From the NCBI RefSeq assembly GCF_020687545.1, contig NZ_JAJEQX010000010.1, positions 1 to 64,000 of the forward strand: a stretch of DNA of 64,000 nt, written 5' to 3'. The notes beneath the pieces were generated by a model that searched no databases, was not told where the DNA came from, and worked only from the letters and a program-made list of their open reading frames with translations. Of this stretch, positions 44,945 through 52,741 are shown piece after piece. A program made the translations under genes and the position numbers. Numbering within the stretch: position 1 is the first letter of the stretch; every line of letters starts with the position of its first letter. The DNA is from Ruminococcus turbiniformis (GTDB lineage: Bacteria; Bacillota; Clostridia; Lachnospirales; Lachnospiraceae).

Positions 44945-45462
44945 CAAAATTTCCGACCGTGCTCTGTTTTTTTATCAATACAATTTTCTTTTCTTCTCGC
45001 TGAACAGCACCGGATCAGCGCAAGTACAAGCAGCGCCGCGAAAGCGCCCCCGCTGTCTATGCACACATCCAATATCTGCCCGCTCCGCCCCGGCACAAAA
45101 AGCTGGTGAAACTCATCCGTTGCCGCATAGAGTGCTGCAATTCCACACGGGATAAAAACTCCGGACCAGATCCCGCAGATCTTTCCCTTCCTGTCAATCA
45201 GCGCCCCTGCCGTCAGAAGTCCCAATACAGCGTACTCCGTGGCATGGGCTGTCTTTCTCACCGGGTGGTCAATCCGTTCCACAAACTCCTCCTGCTCGTC
45301 CTCGCTCCAGTCATCAAATCCAGGCACAAATGTCTCTCCTATCATCCAGCCTGCCCAGCTGCTGTCCTTTGAAGACTCCTCCCCCGGCCGGGATGACATA
45401 AAGAAAATCAGGGACATCCACAAAACTGCCAGAACCAAAAATACTCTCCTTCGCCTGCTCAT
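44941..45462 (-). CDS. VanZ family membrane protein
   Basis: This 173-aa protein has about four membrane helices and the VanZ pattern: an N-terminal helix with SLIFFMSSRPG, VRKTAHATEYAVLGLL (about residue 68), ATDEFHQLFVPGRSGQILDVCIDSGGA (about 115) and a C-terminal helix. VanZ of enterococci gives low-level teicoplanin resistance, but most relatives have unknown roles. It precedes cstA in the same orientation. Confidence 0.9.
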   Translation of the reverse strand: MSRRRRVFLVLAVLWMSLIFFMSSRPGEESSKDSSWAGWMIGETFVPGFDDWSEDEQEEFVERIDHPVRKTAHATEYAVLGLLTAGALIDRKGKICGIWSGVFIPCGIAALYAATDEFHQLFVPGRSGQILDVCIDSGGAFAALLVLALIRCCSARRKENCIDKKTEHGRKFC

Positions 45463-45494
45463 TTATCTGCCCGTACAGTTTCTGCACTTTTCTG

Positions 45495-46283
45495 TCATCT
45501 CCCTGTACGGTTCACCTCCATTTTATCCAGAATTCCGTGCGCGGTCACTCCCGGATGTGTCACCCGTATCCGGCAGATCTGCTCCACAAACTCCGCATCC
45601 AGCTTCAGGTCCTCCGCAATCTTTCCGACCTGCTGCCTTTTGTCCATCCTCTTCATAATCTTTATGATACTGTCCAGAAGAGCTTCCTCTTCCCCCGGAA
45701 CAGCCATCGTATTTTTTCTGTCTGAAACGCTCTGCTTTTCCGTCTCACTGTGGGAGAAATCAACTCTCGCAACCGCGCAGCTCTTTTCTCCGTTTAATGT
45801 TATTTCGTGCCACTTCAGATCCCTGAATACCGGGCTGCTGCATTTTTCTTTCCCGTGTATTTCTTCCGTATCAATTACCGCCATTGTAATGTCCTGATTA
45901 AACCGCCTCTTTCCGCAGCTTCCGGGGTTCAGCCACAGCTGCCCGTCACGAACTTCCTCCAGGTATCTGTGCGAATGACCGAACACAACAATCTGGCTTC
46001 TGCCCGTATCCACAGGCAGATCCTTCTTATTGTGGACCATATAAAACCGGATTCCGTCAATGACAAACTCTTCATGGCAGGGCAGTTTTTCCGCCCATTC
46101 TTTGTCATTGTTTCCCCTTACAATGTAAAATGGGGTTCCGGGTTTTGCAGCCGTCTGCATCTCATCTATTATTTTCTGCGAATTAATATCTCCCGCGTGG
46201 ACAACCGCGTCACACTCTGAAATAATCTCAAGCACCCCGGGTCTCAAAAGCCCGTGTGTATCCGAAAGCACCGCAATTTTCAT
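45495..46283 (-). CDS. YfcE/MJ0936-type phosphodiesterase with helical C-terminal extension
   Basis: This 262-aa metallophosphoesterase has all core motifs: VLSDTHG, VVHAGDI, VRGNNDKE, MVHNKKD and VFGHSHRYLEEV, with LNPGSC. The catalytic part ends near residue 150. About 110 further residues are mostly helical (LLDSIIKIMKRMDKRQQVGKIAEDLKLDAEFVEQICRI) and look like a small helix-turn-helix-type module. The usual YfcE is about 180 aa, so the extension is unusual. The substrate is unknown. Confidence 0.85.
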   Translation of the reverse strand: MKIAVLSDTHGLLRPGVLEIISECDAVVHAGDINSQKIIDEMQTAAKPGTPFYIVRGNNDKEWAEKLPCHEEFVIDGIRFYMVHNKKDLPVDTGRSQIVVFGHSHRYLEEVRDGQLWLNPGSCGKRRFNQDITMAVIDTEEIHGKEKCSSPVFRDLKWHEITLNGEKSCAVARVDFSHSETEKQSVSDRKNTMAVPGEEEALLDSIIKIMKRMDKRQQVGKIAEDLKLDAEFVEQICRIRVTHPGVTAHGILDKMEVNRTGR

Positions 46284-46424
46284 CGTATGCTCCTTTCTCT
46301 GTATGCTCTTTTAAAGTGCCACGTGCATATTGTATAATTATTTTTCTTCCCCGGCAAGTGCGCATATTATTTTCTGAATATTCTGGATTTATTTATTTTT
46401 TATATTTTTTATCTGATTTTATTG

Positions 46425-46453
46425 TTGACATTTCCGCTTTTATGAGTTATTAT
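46425..46453 (+). promoter_or_regulatory. Sigma-A promoter of a free-standing RNA
   Basis: Perfect TTGACA (46425-46430), a 17-base spacer and TATTAT (46448-46453). It directs transcription of the 46460-46688 RNA. Confidence 0.85.
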
Positions 46454-46459
46454 AAACAC

Positions 46460-46688
46460 ATCAAAAGAAAAGGAGGACGGACCACCGAAAACTTAATCTT
46501 AAAAACGGGTAACTAAAATAAAAGAAAAGAGGTATAGTCCAATGGGAAGGTAAAACAAAACATTTAAAAAAACACTATTCAGAAGAATAGTTTTACATAG
46601 ATAAAAACTAAATAAGGAGGCGGATCCAATGGATGTAATAAGCTGAAAATCCACTGTACGAAACAAAATCGATACAGTGGATTTTTTT
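46460..46688 (+). ncRNA. Structured non-coding RNA, possibly raiA-like
   Basis: About 230 bases lie between a strong promoter and a strong terminator (AAAATCCACTGTA at 46646-46658 with TACAGTGGATTTTTTT at 46673-46688). There is no long frame. The segment is purine-rich and has a CTATTC/GAATAG hairpin near 46574-46590 and an AAGGAGGCGGATCCAATGGA block near the 3' end. That block gives only a five-codon frame (MDVIS). Size, isolation and the 3' GGAGG...AATAAGCTGA block remind me of the raiA RNA of Firmicutes; the family name is from memory and unconfirmed. Confidence 0.6.
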
Positions 46689-46796
46689 ATGTCCGAACAT
46701 TCCATACTGCAAAAGGAACTCTTTCTGCGCCTGAAAAGTACCGGACTTACAATCGGACCGCCAAATGTTTATGGAGCTTTTTTTCCGTATTTATGA
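46689..46796 (+). pseudogene. N-terminal remnant of a MarR-like regulator
   Basis: The 35-codon frame starts at an ATG overlapping the RNA terminator's T-run and includes LQKELFLRLKSTGLTIGPPN, which resembles the first helices of MarR proteins (LTIGQPKVL in intact relatives). It stops before the winged helix. In related genomes, as I recall, such regulators precede YczE-type genes, and a YczE remnant follows here. Confidence 0.4.
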
Positions 46797-46831
46797 AAAT
46801 ATGACATCAAAGGAGGACTCTGTATAATTAT

Positions 46832-47313
46832 GGAAAAATTTCAAGGCGGAGTACATCCTTCAAATTCCGGTTTCCATCCTGTTCGGATATTTTATCGACA
46901 GCCTGATCTATCTGGCGACAGGATGTGCAGTTCTCGCCTTTGACGTATCGCTTTCCCTTATCGCAGGTATCCTTTCCGTCATATTCACGCACAGGCTGGA
47001 GGGTGTAAGAGAAGGAACAATTGTCTCGGCCCTTCTTGTCGGTTTTATCGCCCGCCTGTTTGGAAGACGCCTCAGATTTGTCGAACCAGTACTTTTTCCG
47101 GCACAGCGGAAACTTTCCGACGGCACTGTTTTATCAGAAACACCAGATGCCGCGGATAATTACCGCTACTATACCGGCCGTCTCTGGGGACATTCCCGCA
47201 ACTACGACCTGACTGTCAACACAGAAATCGGTGCGGATGCAGTGGCGGCCATTATCACCGAAACGCTTAAGGCATCCGGTACTGAGCCGGCTACTCCTGC
47301 TTCAGCCGACTGA
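46832..47313 (+). pseudogene. Decayed YczE/DUF6198 membrane protein joined to a cytidylate-kinase-like tail
   Basis: The open frame has no start codon. It reads YILQIPVSILFGYFIDSLIYL, then jumps to AFDVSLSLIAGILSVIF, HRLEGVREGTIVSALLVGFIAR and LFGRRL, all pieces of the YczE/YitT-like family with the N-terminus and a middle part deleted. It continues in frame into NYRYYTGRLWGHSRNYDLTVNTE, typical of cytidylate-kinase-like proteins. So the intact gene was probably a fusion. It ends 23 bases inside the convergent DUF2812 gene. Confidence 0.75.
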
Positions 47314-47797
47314 TGACCTTTTCCATCTCATAAGCCGTCTTTGCGCAGCCGACCGCAAAGGCGGACAGAAGCACCGTTGTGAACACTGCGATCATCTCTC
47401 CCTGAATAAGCGCCATAACCTGCATAAGCATGCAGACTGTTTCAATGATTCCCACTGCAATAAGCATCTGGCGTATCTTTGTATAATGCTCAATCATGGA
47501 TTCTCTGTCCGTATATAACTCAAAAGGCCCTTCCGCTGCTTTCCTGCGCAGAATAATCCACCATCCCCACAAAACGACAATCTCTGCTCCCACATCACTC
47601 ATCAGCTCCCGGTATTCTTCGCTCGCGAAATACAGTTTGTCGCCAAAATCAATCTGATATATATACTCTCCGGGTTCACACGGAGAAAATGTGTAGAATC
47701 CAAGTTTAAATCCGGTAAGAGCCCATCCTTTTCTTACCATTGAATTAAGCCACTCTGTTTCCTTGTCCTTATTCAGGTATAATCTGAACTTGATCAT
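47291..47797 (-). CDS. DUF2812 domain protein
   Basis: This 168-aa protein has an N-terminal DUF2812 domain (KFRLYLNKDKETEWLNSMVRKGWALTGF...YQIDFGDK, residues 1-70) and two C-terminal membrane helices (about 108-130 and 135-155). DUF2812 genes are routinely paired with PadR regulators in Firmicutes, and this one overlaps padR by 29 bases. The function is unknown; a membrane-stress or drug-response role is guesswork. Confidence 0.85.
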   Translation of the reverse strand: MIKFRLYLNKDKETEWLNSMVRKGWALTGFKLGFYTFSPCEPGEYIYQIDFGDKLYFASEEYRELMSDVGAEIVVLWGWWIILRRKAAEGPFELYTDRESMIEHYTKIRQMLIAVGIIETVCMLMQVMALIQGEMIAVFTTVLLSAFAVGCAKTAYEMEKVISRLKQE

Positions 47798-48116
47798 CTT
47801 CGTTTTCCTCCATCAGATTCGCATTGTTCAACAGTTCCTCAAGCCGTTTCCGCTCTTCTTCAAACACATGCCTTCCCATCCTGGTAATAATATACTGCTT
47901 CTTCTTCCGTGACTCTTTCTCAAGACTGTAAATCTGTATCCACGCTCTCTTCTGCATCGTCTGCAGCGCCCCGTAAAGCGTGCCCGGCCCGAGCACCATC
48001 CGGCCATTCGTAAGCTCCTCTACCTCCTGGATAATCCCGTATCCGTGGTTCGGCTTTCTCACCGCCAGAAGGATATAAAAAAAGGCTTCTGTCAGCGGAG
48101 TTTCCTTCTCAGGCAT
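47769..48116 (-). CDS. PadR-family transcriptional regulator (DUF2812 partner)
   Basis: This 115-aa repressor is a winged-helix PadR protein: LTEAFFYILLAVRKPNHGYGIIQEV, then MVLGPGTLYGALQTMQKRAWI and a C-terminal dimerisation helix. An AT-rich palindrome covers its promoter at 48317-48361, so it probably represses itself and DUF2812. The ligand is unknown. Confidence 0.92.
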   Translation of the reverse strand: MPEKETPLTEAFFYILLAVRKPNHGYGIIQEVEELTNGRMVLGPGTLYGALQTMQKRAWIQIYSLEKESRKKKQYIITRMGRHVFEEERKRLEELLNNANLMEENEDDQVQIIPE

Positions 48117-48316
48117 CTCTCTCCCTCCTCTCCTGTCTCGTCTCGTTTTTTCCTCTCATATTTTCAGTTTTTCTCATGTGCTGCGTTCTCATATTTCCCG
48201 CTTCTTTATTCTCATTTATACCACCCGCATGCTTTCGCGCCTCCCTTCGGGCCGACATCTCTTCCCACAGACAGATCCGGGCGTCAGCAGATCAGCTTTC
48301 TGATATATCGTTCGAT

Positions 48317-48361
48317 GATATATTGTAATTATAATATATCGTGACATGATATATTTGTCAA
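48317..48361 (-). promoter_or_regulatory. padR promoter with overlapping palindromic operator
   Basis: TTGACA (48356-48361), a 17-base spacer and TATATT (48333-48338) form the promoter. GATATATT/AATATATC is a perfect inverted repeat at 48317-48340 over the -10. More GATATAT motifs flank it at 48302-48308 and 48348-48355. This is the arrangement of an autoregulated PadR operator. The rest of 48117-48316 holds nothing recognisable. Confidence 0.75.
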
Positions 48362-48435
48362 CTTCATTTTTGAAAAGTCTTTGTTAAATCAGAGGCTTTG
48401 TTCCAGTTTGGTTAAAACTCTTCAGACCTCCGAAC

Positions 48436-48490
48436 AAAAAAAGCCGGAACTGTACCGCATGATGCAGTCTCAGTTCCGGTTAATTTTTCT
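48436..48490. terminator. Intrinsic terminator of the second two-component operon
   Basis: CCGGAACTG (48444-48452) and CAGTTCCGG (48471-48479) form the stem, with A- and T-runs on the outside. It follows the response-regulator gene at 48533. Confidence 0.85.
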
Positions 48491-48532
48491 GTCAGCTGCC
48501 TGTTCTGTCTCTATTGTAAGAAGGAAAATGTC

Positions 48533-49225
48533 TTATACCTTAAATCTGTAACCGACGCCCCAGATCGTCTCAATATACTGCGGGTGGGACGTATCGTACT
48601 CAATCTTCTCACGGATCTTCTTAATATGCACAGTCACCGTCGCGATATCTCCGACAGACTCCATATCCCAGATTTCGCGGAAGAGTTCTTCCTTTGTATA
48701 GACATGGTTCGGATGCCCGGCCAGAAATGTCAGCAGATCAAACTCTTTCGTTGTGAACGATCTCTCCTCGCCGTTCACCCACACACGTCTCGCCGTCGTA
48801 TCGATCTTCAGCCCGCGGATCTCAATCACCTTATTCTCCTCCACATTGCTTCCGATCAGACGCTCATAACGGGCAAGATGCGCTTTCACCCGGGCAACCA
48901 GCTCGCTTGGGCTGAACGGTTTTGTCATATAGTCGTCCGCGCCGAGACCGAGCCCCCGGATCTTATCTATATCATCCTTCTTTGCCGAAACCATAATGAT
49001 GGGGGTGTTTTTCTGGTCCCTGATCTGACGGCAGATCTCAAATCCGTCCACGCCGGGCAGCATCAGGTCGAGGATAATCAGATCAAAATCACCCTCCAGC
49101 GCCATCTTAAGCCCGAGTGTTCCGTCGTTTGCGACCTCCACCTCAAAATTGCTCAGTTCCAGATAATCTTTCTCAAGATCAGCAATACTTTCCTCATCTT
49201 CGATGATCAAAATACGCTTACTCAT
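48533..49225 (-). CDS. OmpR-family response regulator
   Basis: This 230-aa regulator has receiver motifs IIEDEE, phospho-Asp in LIILDLMLPGVDG, Ser in IMVSAKKDD and Lys in YMTKPFS. The winged-helix domain spans about 130-230 (FTTKEFDLLTFLAGHPNHVYTKEELFREIW). The start overlaps the kinase stop region in tandem order regulator-after-kinase on the transcript; ATG at 49223-49225. It is close in design to VanR/ResD-type regulators; the signal is unknown. Confidence 0.93.
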   Translation of the reverse strand: MSKRILIIEDEESIADLEKDYLELSNFEVEVANDGTLGLKMALEGDFDLIILDLMLPGVDGFEICRQIRDQKNTPIIMVSAKKDDIDKIRGLGLGADDYMTKPFSPSELVARVKAHLARYERLIGSNVEENKVIEIRGLKIDTTARRVWVNGEERSFTTKEFDLLTFLAGHPNHVYTKEELFREIWDMESVGDIATVTVHIKKIREKIEYDTSHPQYIETIWGVGYRFKV

Positions 49226-50273
49226 CAATAGGTACCTCCTGATATTTTCTTATTACGAAATACATTGTCGTACCAGCGCCCTCATCACTGGTGGCCCAGA
49301 TATTGCCCCCGTGTTCTTCGACGATCTTCTTCACAATCGAAAGACCGATGCCGCTTCCGCCCTTTGAAGAGTTTCTGGAAGCGTCCGTGCGGTAGAACCT
49401 GTCGAATATAAACGGCAGATCCTTCGCGGCGATACCTTTTCCGTTGTCGCCCAGCTCAACCTGGACGAAATCTCCCACGTCCTTTACCTCCATCGTGATC
49501 TTCCCGTTTGGCTTATCCATATATTTCAGAGAATTGGACACGATGTTGTTGATGACTCTTCTCAGCTGCTCCGGATCCACAATCACCTTGCAGTCCTCAT
49601 CCATTCTGTTTCGGTAGGCGAAGGCCACCCCCTTGGCCTCCAGCTCCATATGCAGATCTTCCGCGCAGTCCTCAAAATAGTCTCTGGCGGATATGGTCGC
49701 AAAATTATACGGAATCCTGTTTGTATCGATTTTGGAATACAGTGTCAGCTCATTGATAAGAAGATCCATCTCATTAGCTTTATTATATATGGTCTTGATG
49801 TATCTGTCCATCTTTTCCGGCGTATCCGCCACACCGTCCATAATTCCTTCCACGTATCCCTTGATAGCCGTGATAGGGGTTTTCAGATCATGGGAAATAT
49901 TGCTGATCAGTTCCTTATTTTCTCTGTCAAACTGAACTTTTTCCTCTGCATTCGCCTTAAGCCTCAGACGCATCTCCTCAAAATCCTGGCAGAGCTGTCC
50001 GATCTCGTCGTCTGATTCCGGTCTGATCTCAAAGTCCAGATTGCCTTCCTTGATATTTCTTGCCGCCTTCTGAAGCCTGGCCAGCGGAACCGACACAGAG
50101 CGGTAAATCCAGTAGATCAGCAGTGCAGTCGTGAGAAACACAAGCAGCATATAAATCTGCTGAAGTTCACTGACCCCCCGCGGTGCGAAAGTGTTCATTA
50201 CCACGCTCATAAAAATCGTCGGCAGAATCATCACTGCCATAAATACGATAACAAGTTTTGTCCGAAGCTTCAT
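49218..50273 (-). CDS. Sensor histidine kinase with HAMP domain
   Basis: This 351-aa kinase has two membrane helices (about 8-26 and 38-58) with a very short external loop, then HAMP (about 60-112), HisKA with ISNISHDLKTPITAIKGY (about 126) and HATPase (NIVSNSLKYM, LGDNGKGI, GGSGIGLSIVKKIV). The small external loop suggests it senses the membrane or another protein. It is the first gene of the pair; the regulator follows with an 8-base overlap. Confidence 0.92.
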   Translation of the reverse strand: MKLRTKLVIVFMAVMILPTIFMSVVMNTFAPRGVSELQQIYMLLVFLTTALLIYWIYRSVSVPLARLQKAARNIKEGNLDFEIRPESDDEIGQLCQDFEEMRLRLKANAEEKVQFDRENKELISNISHDLKTPITAIKGYVEGIMDGVADTPEKMDRYIKTIYNKANEMDLLINELTLYSKIDTNRIPYNFATISARDYFEDCAEDLHMELEAKGVAFAYRNRMDEDCKVIVDPEQLRRVINNIVSNSLKYMDKPNGKITMEVKDVGDFVQVELGDNGKGIAAKDLPFIFDRFYRTDASRNSSKGGSGIGLSIVKKIVEEHGGNIWATSDEGAGTTMYFVIRKYQEVPIDE

Positions 50274-50320
50274 CGGCGGCTCCTTTCCTGCAAATATTTT
50301 CTTACTTAATAAATATTTTC

Positions 50321-51508
50321 TTACAGATATTTCTTCAGTTCTTCCGCTTTGTCAAGCTTTTCCCACGGGAGATCAAGGTCTGTACGGCCGAAATGTCCAT
50401 ACGCTGCTGTCTGCTTGTAAATCGGTCTGCGCAGATCGAGCATCCGGATGATACCCGCCGGACGGAGATCGAAATTCTCTCTTATAATCTGAATCAGCTT
50501 CTCATCAGATACCTTTCCTGTTCCGAACGTATCGACAGACACAGACGTAGGCTGCGCCACACCGATCGCATAGGAGAGCTGGATCTCACACCGTTTCGCA
50601 AGTCCTGCCGCCACAATATTTTTCGCTGCGTAGCGCGCTGCATACGCTGCAGAACGGTCCACCTTTGTGCAGTCCTTTCCGGAGAATGCTCCGCCGCCGT
50701 GGCGCGCCATACCGCCGTAAGTGTCTACGATGATCTTTCGGCCTGTCAGTCCGCTGTCTCCGTGCGGTCCGCCGATGACAAAACGTCCCGTCGGATTGAT
50801 GAAGAACTTCGTCTCATCATCCACCATCTCTGCGGGAATAATTTCATCAAACACATATTTCCTGATATCCGCGTGAATCTGCTCCTGTGTCACATCCGGA
50901 TCGTGCTGGGTGGAGAGGACTACCGCATCCAGCCGCTTCGGTATACGGTTCTCGTCGTATTCCACTGTCACCTGCGTCTTTCCGTCCGGGCGGAGATACG
51001 GCAGTGTGCCGTTCTTTCTCACTTCTGTCAGACGGCGCGCCAGTCTGTGCGCCATGGCGATCGGATACGGCATATACTCTTCCGTCTCGTCAGATGCATA
51101 ACCGAACATCATTCCCTGGTCGCCTGCTCCAATGGCTTCGATGTCATCCTCTGACATTTTATTTTCCTTCGCCTCCAGCGCTTTGTCCACGCCCATGGCA
51201 ATGTCTGTTGACTGCTCGTCGATCGTCGTGATAACGCCGCATGTGTCAGCGTCAAATCCGAATTTTCCTCTCGTGTATCCGATCTCGCGCACCGTGTCGC
51301 GCACGATCTTCGGGATGTCCACATACGCCTGCGTTGTGATCTCTCCCATAACCATAACCATTCCCGTCGTACAGCATGTCTCGCACGCTACACGGCTCAT
51401 GGGATCCTGCTCCATCAGCGCATCCAGAATCGCGTCGGAAATCTGGTCGCACATTTTGTCCGGATGCCCCTCTGTAACTGACTCTGACGTAAACAATAAT
51501 TTTTCCAT
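50321..51508 (-). CDS. metK: S-adenosylmethionine synthetase
   Basis: This 395-aa enzyme makes SAM from methionine and ATP. Motifs include [21 protein letters not shown] (start), [12 protein letters not shown] (about 117), [21 protein letters not shown] (about 255) and [22 protein letters not shown]. The ATG at 51506-51508 follows AAAGGAG. An open frame to 51610 crosses the leader terminator and is not used. SAM-I control upstream gives feedback by its own product. Confidence 0.97.
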   Translation of the reverse strand: MEKLLFTSESVTEGHPDKMCDQISDAILDALMEQDPMSRVACETCCTTGMVMVMGEITTQAYVDIPKIVRDTVREIGYTRGKFGFDADTCGVITTIDEQSTDIAMGVDKALEAKENKMSEDDIEAIGAGDQGMMFGYASDETEEYMPYPIAMAHRLARRLTEVRKNGTLPYLRPDGKTQVTVEYDENRIPKRLDAVVLSTQHDPDVTQEQIHADIRKYVFDEIIPAEMVDDETKFFINPTGRFVIGGPHGDSGLTGRKIIVDTYGGMARHGGGAFSGKDCTKVDRSAAYAARYAAKNIVAAGLAKRCEIQLSYAIGVAQPTSVSVDTFGTGKVSDEKLIQIIRENFDLRPAGIIRMLDLRRPIYKQTAAYGHFGRTDLDLPWEKLDKAEELKKYL

Positions 51509-51625
51509 AACAAGTTCTCCTTTCCTGTGCTCCGGCGCAAGCCTCTCGTCAGGCCGGCCGGTCCAGCTTTCTCTCTCGGATCGCAGCGTCGGCGCACAGT
51601 GCACGGTCAACGCTCTCTTTCAACG

Positions 51626-51652
51626 AAAAACAGCCCGCACAAGCGGACTGTC
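51626..51652 (-). terminator. SAM-riboswitch terminator
   Basis: On the minus strand GACAGTCCGC, a four-base loop and GCGGGCTGT are followed by TTTTTCG. It lies between the SAM-I aptamer and metK. Confidence 0.88.
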
Positions 51653-51667
51653 AATCTATCGCAACAA

Positions 51668-51769
51668 TCCTCTTATTGTTCGATCACTCGCTCAGGTTGG
51701 CACCTTCCTTGTCAAGGGGTTGCCGCAGCTTCTCAGATCCTTTGTATCTCCACTGCTCTGAATAAGAGA
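51668..51769 (-). ncRNA. SAM-I (S-box) riboswitch
   Basis: The minus strand holds the S-box pattern: CTCTTAT P1 arm, AGAGCAGTGGAG, AAGCTGCGGCAACC, AAGGTGCCAACCTGAG, and the closing ATAAGAG arm. All conserved core blocks are present. Binding SAM should expose the terminator at 51626-51652 and switch metK off. Confidence 0.95.
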
Positions 51770-51808
51770 AAGTCTGTGTATTTGATTTTGTGTTTATTTC
51801 AATAAAGA

Positions 51809-51837
51809 ACTTTACCCCGTGTACATGGAAATGTCAA
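51809..51837 (-). promoter_or_regulatory. Promoter of the SAM-I/metK transcript
   Basis: TTGACA (51832-51837), a 17-base spacer and TAAAGT (51809-51814), about 40 bases before the aptamer. Confidence 0.75.
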
Positions 51838-51948
51838 TACTGTTTAGAGTTTTTTCATGAATTTCCGCTATCGGCAGTCACAGCGCCCCAATTTTGCTCT
51901 ATTGCAGCATAAAAAAACAGGAATTGTGCAGACTGTATTTTATAAATT

Positions 51949-52043
51949 CCTCGGAATAAAAATCACAAATCTCACGGAATAGATTTCGCAAATCTCTCGG
52001 AATAGATTTTAAAAATTTCACGGAATGGTTCAAAATACATATA
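51949..52043. repeat. Four tandem repeats with exact 23-bp period
   Basis: CGGAAT recurs at 51952, 51975, 51998 and 52021, spaced exactly 23 bases. Middle units read TCTCACGGAATAGATTT and TCTCTCGGAATAGATTT followed by A-rich bases. They stand just before the DUF4143 pseudogene and resemble iterons or an operator array; 23 bp is close to two helical turns. The remaining 51838-51948 shows nothing I recognise. Confidence 0.8.
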
Positions 52044-52056
52044 GGATGTTTTGACT

Positions 52057-52283
52057 ATGGACAGAACAAAGTATAAACCGCACATTATCGATAAAGCGAT
52101 CGAGGACTATTTAAATCTGTTCGGTGCGCTTTGCATCAAGGGCCCCAAATAGTGCGGTAAAACATGGACTTCATCGGCGAATGGTGCACCTTTGAGATAA
52201 AACTTGGAGCAAATCAGATCGATGCCGCATATCAGCGTCCGGACGGTGTGTATGTAGTTCCGATTACAGCCCTGCGCGAATAA
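52057..52283 (+). pseudogene. DUF4143-type AAA ATPase, nonsense mutation and two deletions
   Basis: An ATG at 52057 reads TKYKPHIIDKAIEDYLNLFGALCIKGPK, then a TAG stop where relatives have Trp, then CGKTWTS. So the Walker A loop is broken by an amber codon. After a large deletion and frame change the C-terminus appears as EWCTFEIKLGANQIDAA, then after another gap YQRPDGVYVVPITALRE and TAA. About 75 of roughly 400 codons remain. Confidence 0.85.
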
Positions 52284-52328
52284 ATTCAGTATATAGTTCA
52301 GCACAGCAAGTGAGGAGCATTCTCCTTA

Positions 52329-52373
52329 TTGACATTTTCCTCATTTCCAACTATTATATAATATATAATAGTT
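52329..52373 (+). promoter_or_regulatory. padR promoter with overlapping palindrome
   Basis: TTGACA (52329-52334), a 17-base spacer and TATTAT (52352-52357). A perfect inverted repeat with arms AACTATTATAT and ATATAATAGTT around AAT (52349-52373) covers the -10. It is probably the operator for the PadR protein encoded at 52412. Confidence 0.78.
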
Positions 52374-52411
52374 TATATTACAAAATAGTCTTCTTCCAAA
52401 GGAGAACTCCC

Positions 52412-52741
52412 ATGTTTGACAAAAAACAGCTTCTCAAAGGCGTGCTGGAAGGCTGCATTCTGAAGATCATCATCGACCGCCCCTCCTACGGCTACGAACT
52501 GTACACCCGGCTTCTGGAATACGGGTTCGAGGATCTTCAGATGGGAACCGTGTACCCCATCCTCATGCGCCTGGAGAAAAAAGAACTGGTATCCGCCAGC
52601 TACGAAGAATCCGCCCAGGGCCCTGTGAAAAAAGTTTACTCTGTCACAGCCTCCGGCCTTTTGTACTACGAATCTTTTCTCTCAGAATGGAATAAAATGA
52701 CCCTGCTGACCGACCGGATATTAAAGGGGGAATCAAAATGA
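52412..52741 (+). CDS. PadR-family transcriptional regulator
   Basis: This 109-aa winged-helix repressor contains LLKGVLEGCILKIIIDRPSYGYELYTRLLEYGF, LQMGTVYPILMRLEKKELV and a Tyr-containing wing (GPVKKVYSVTASG), then a dimerisation helix. The start is the ATG at 52412 behind AAAGGAG; an earlier frame from 52310 crosses the promoter. The stop overlaps the start of the next gene (ATGA), so both are co-translated. Confidence 0.93.
   Translation: MFDKKQLLKGVLEGCILKIIIDRPSYGYELYTRLLEYGFEDLQMGTVYPILMRLEKKELVSASYEESAQGPVKKVYSVTASGLLYYESFLSEWNKMTLLTDRILKGESK

Noticed and set aside
46629-46646. MDVIS micro-frame behind AAGGAGG
   Set aside because: It was considered a leader peptide. With no intact regulated gene downstream, the GGAGG block is more likely part of the RNA itself.
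51949-52043. CRISPR-like array
   Set aside because: The units are tandem 23-mers without unique spacers, and no cas genes are present.
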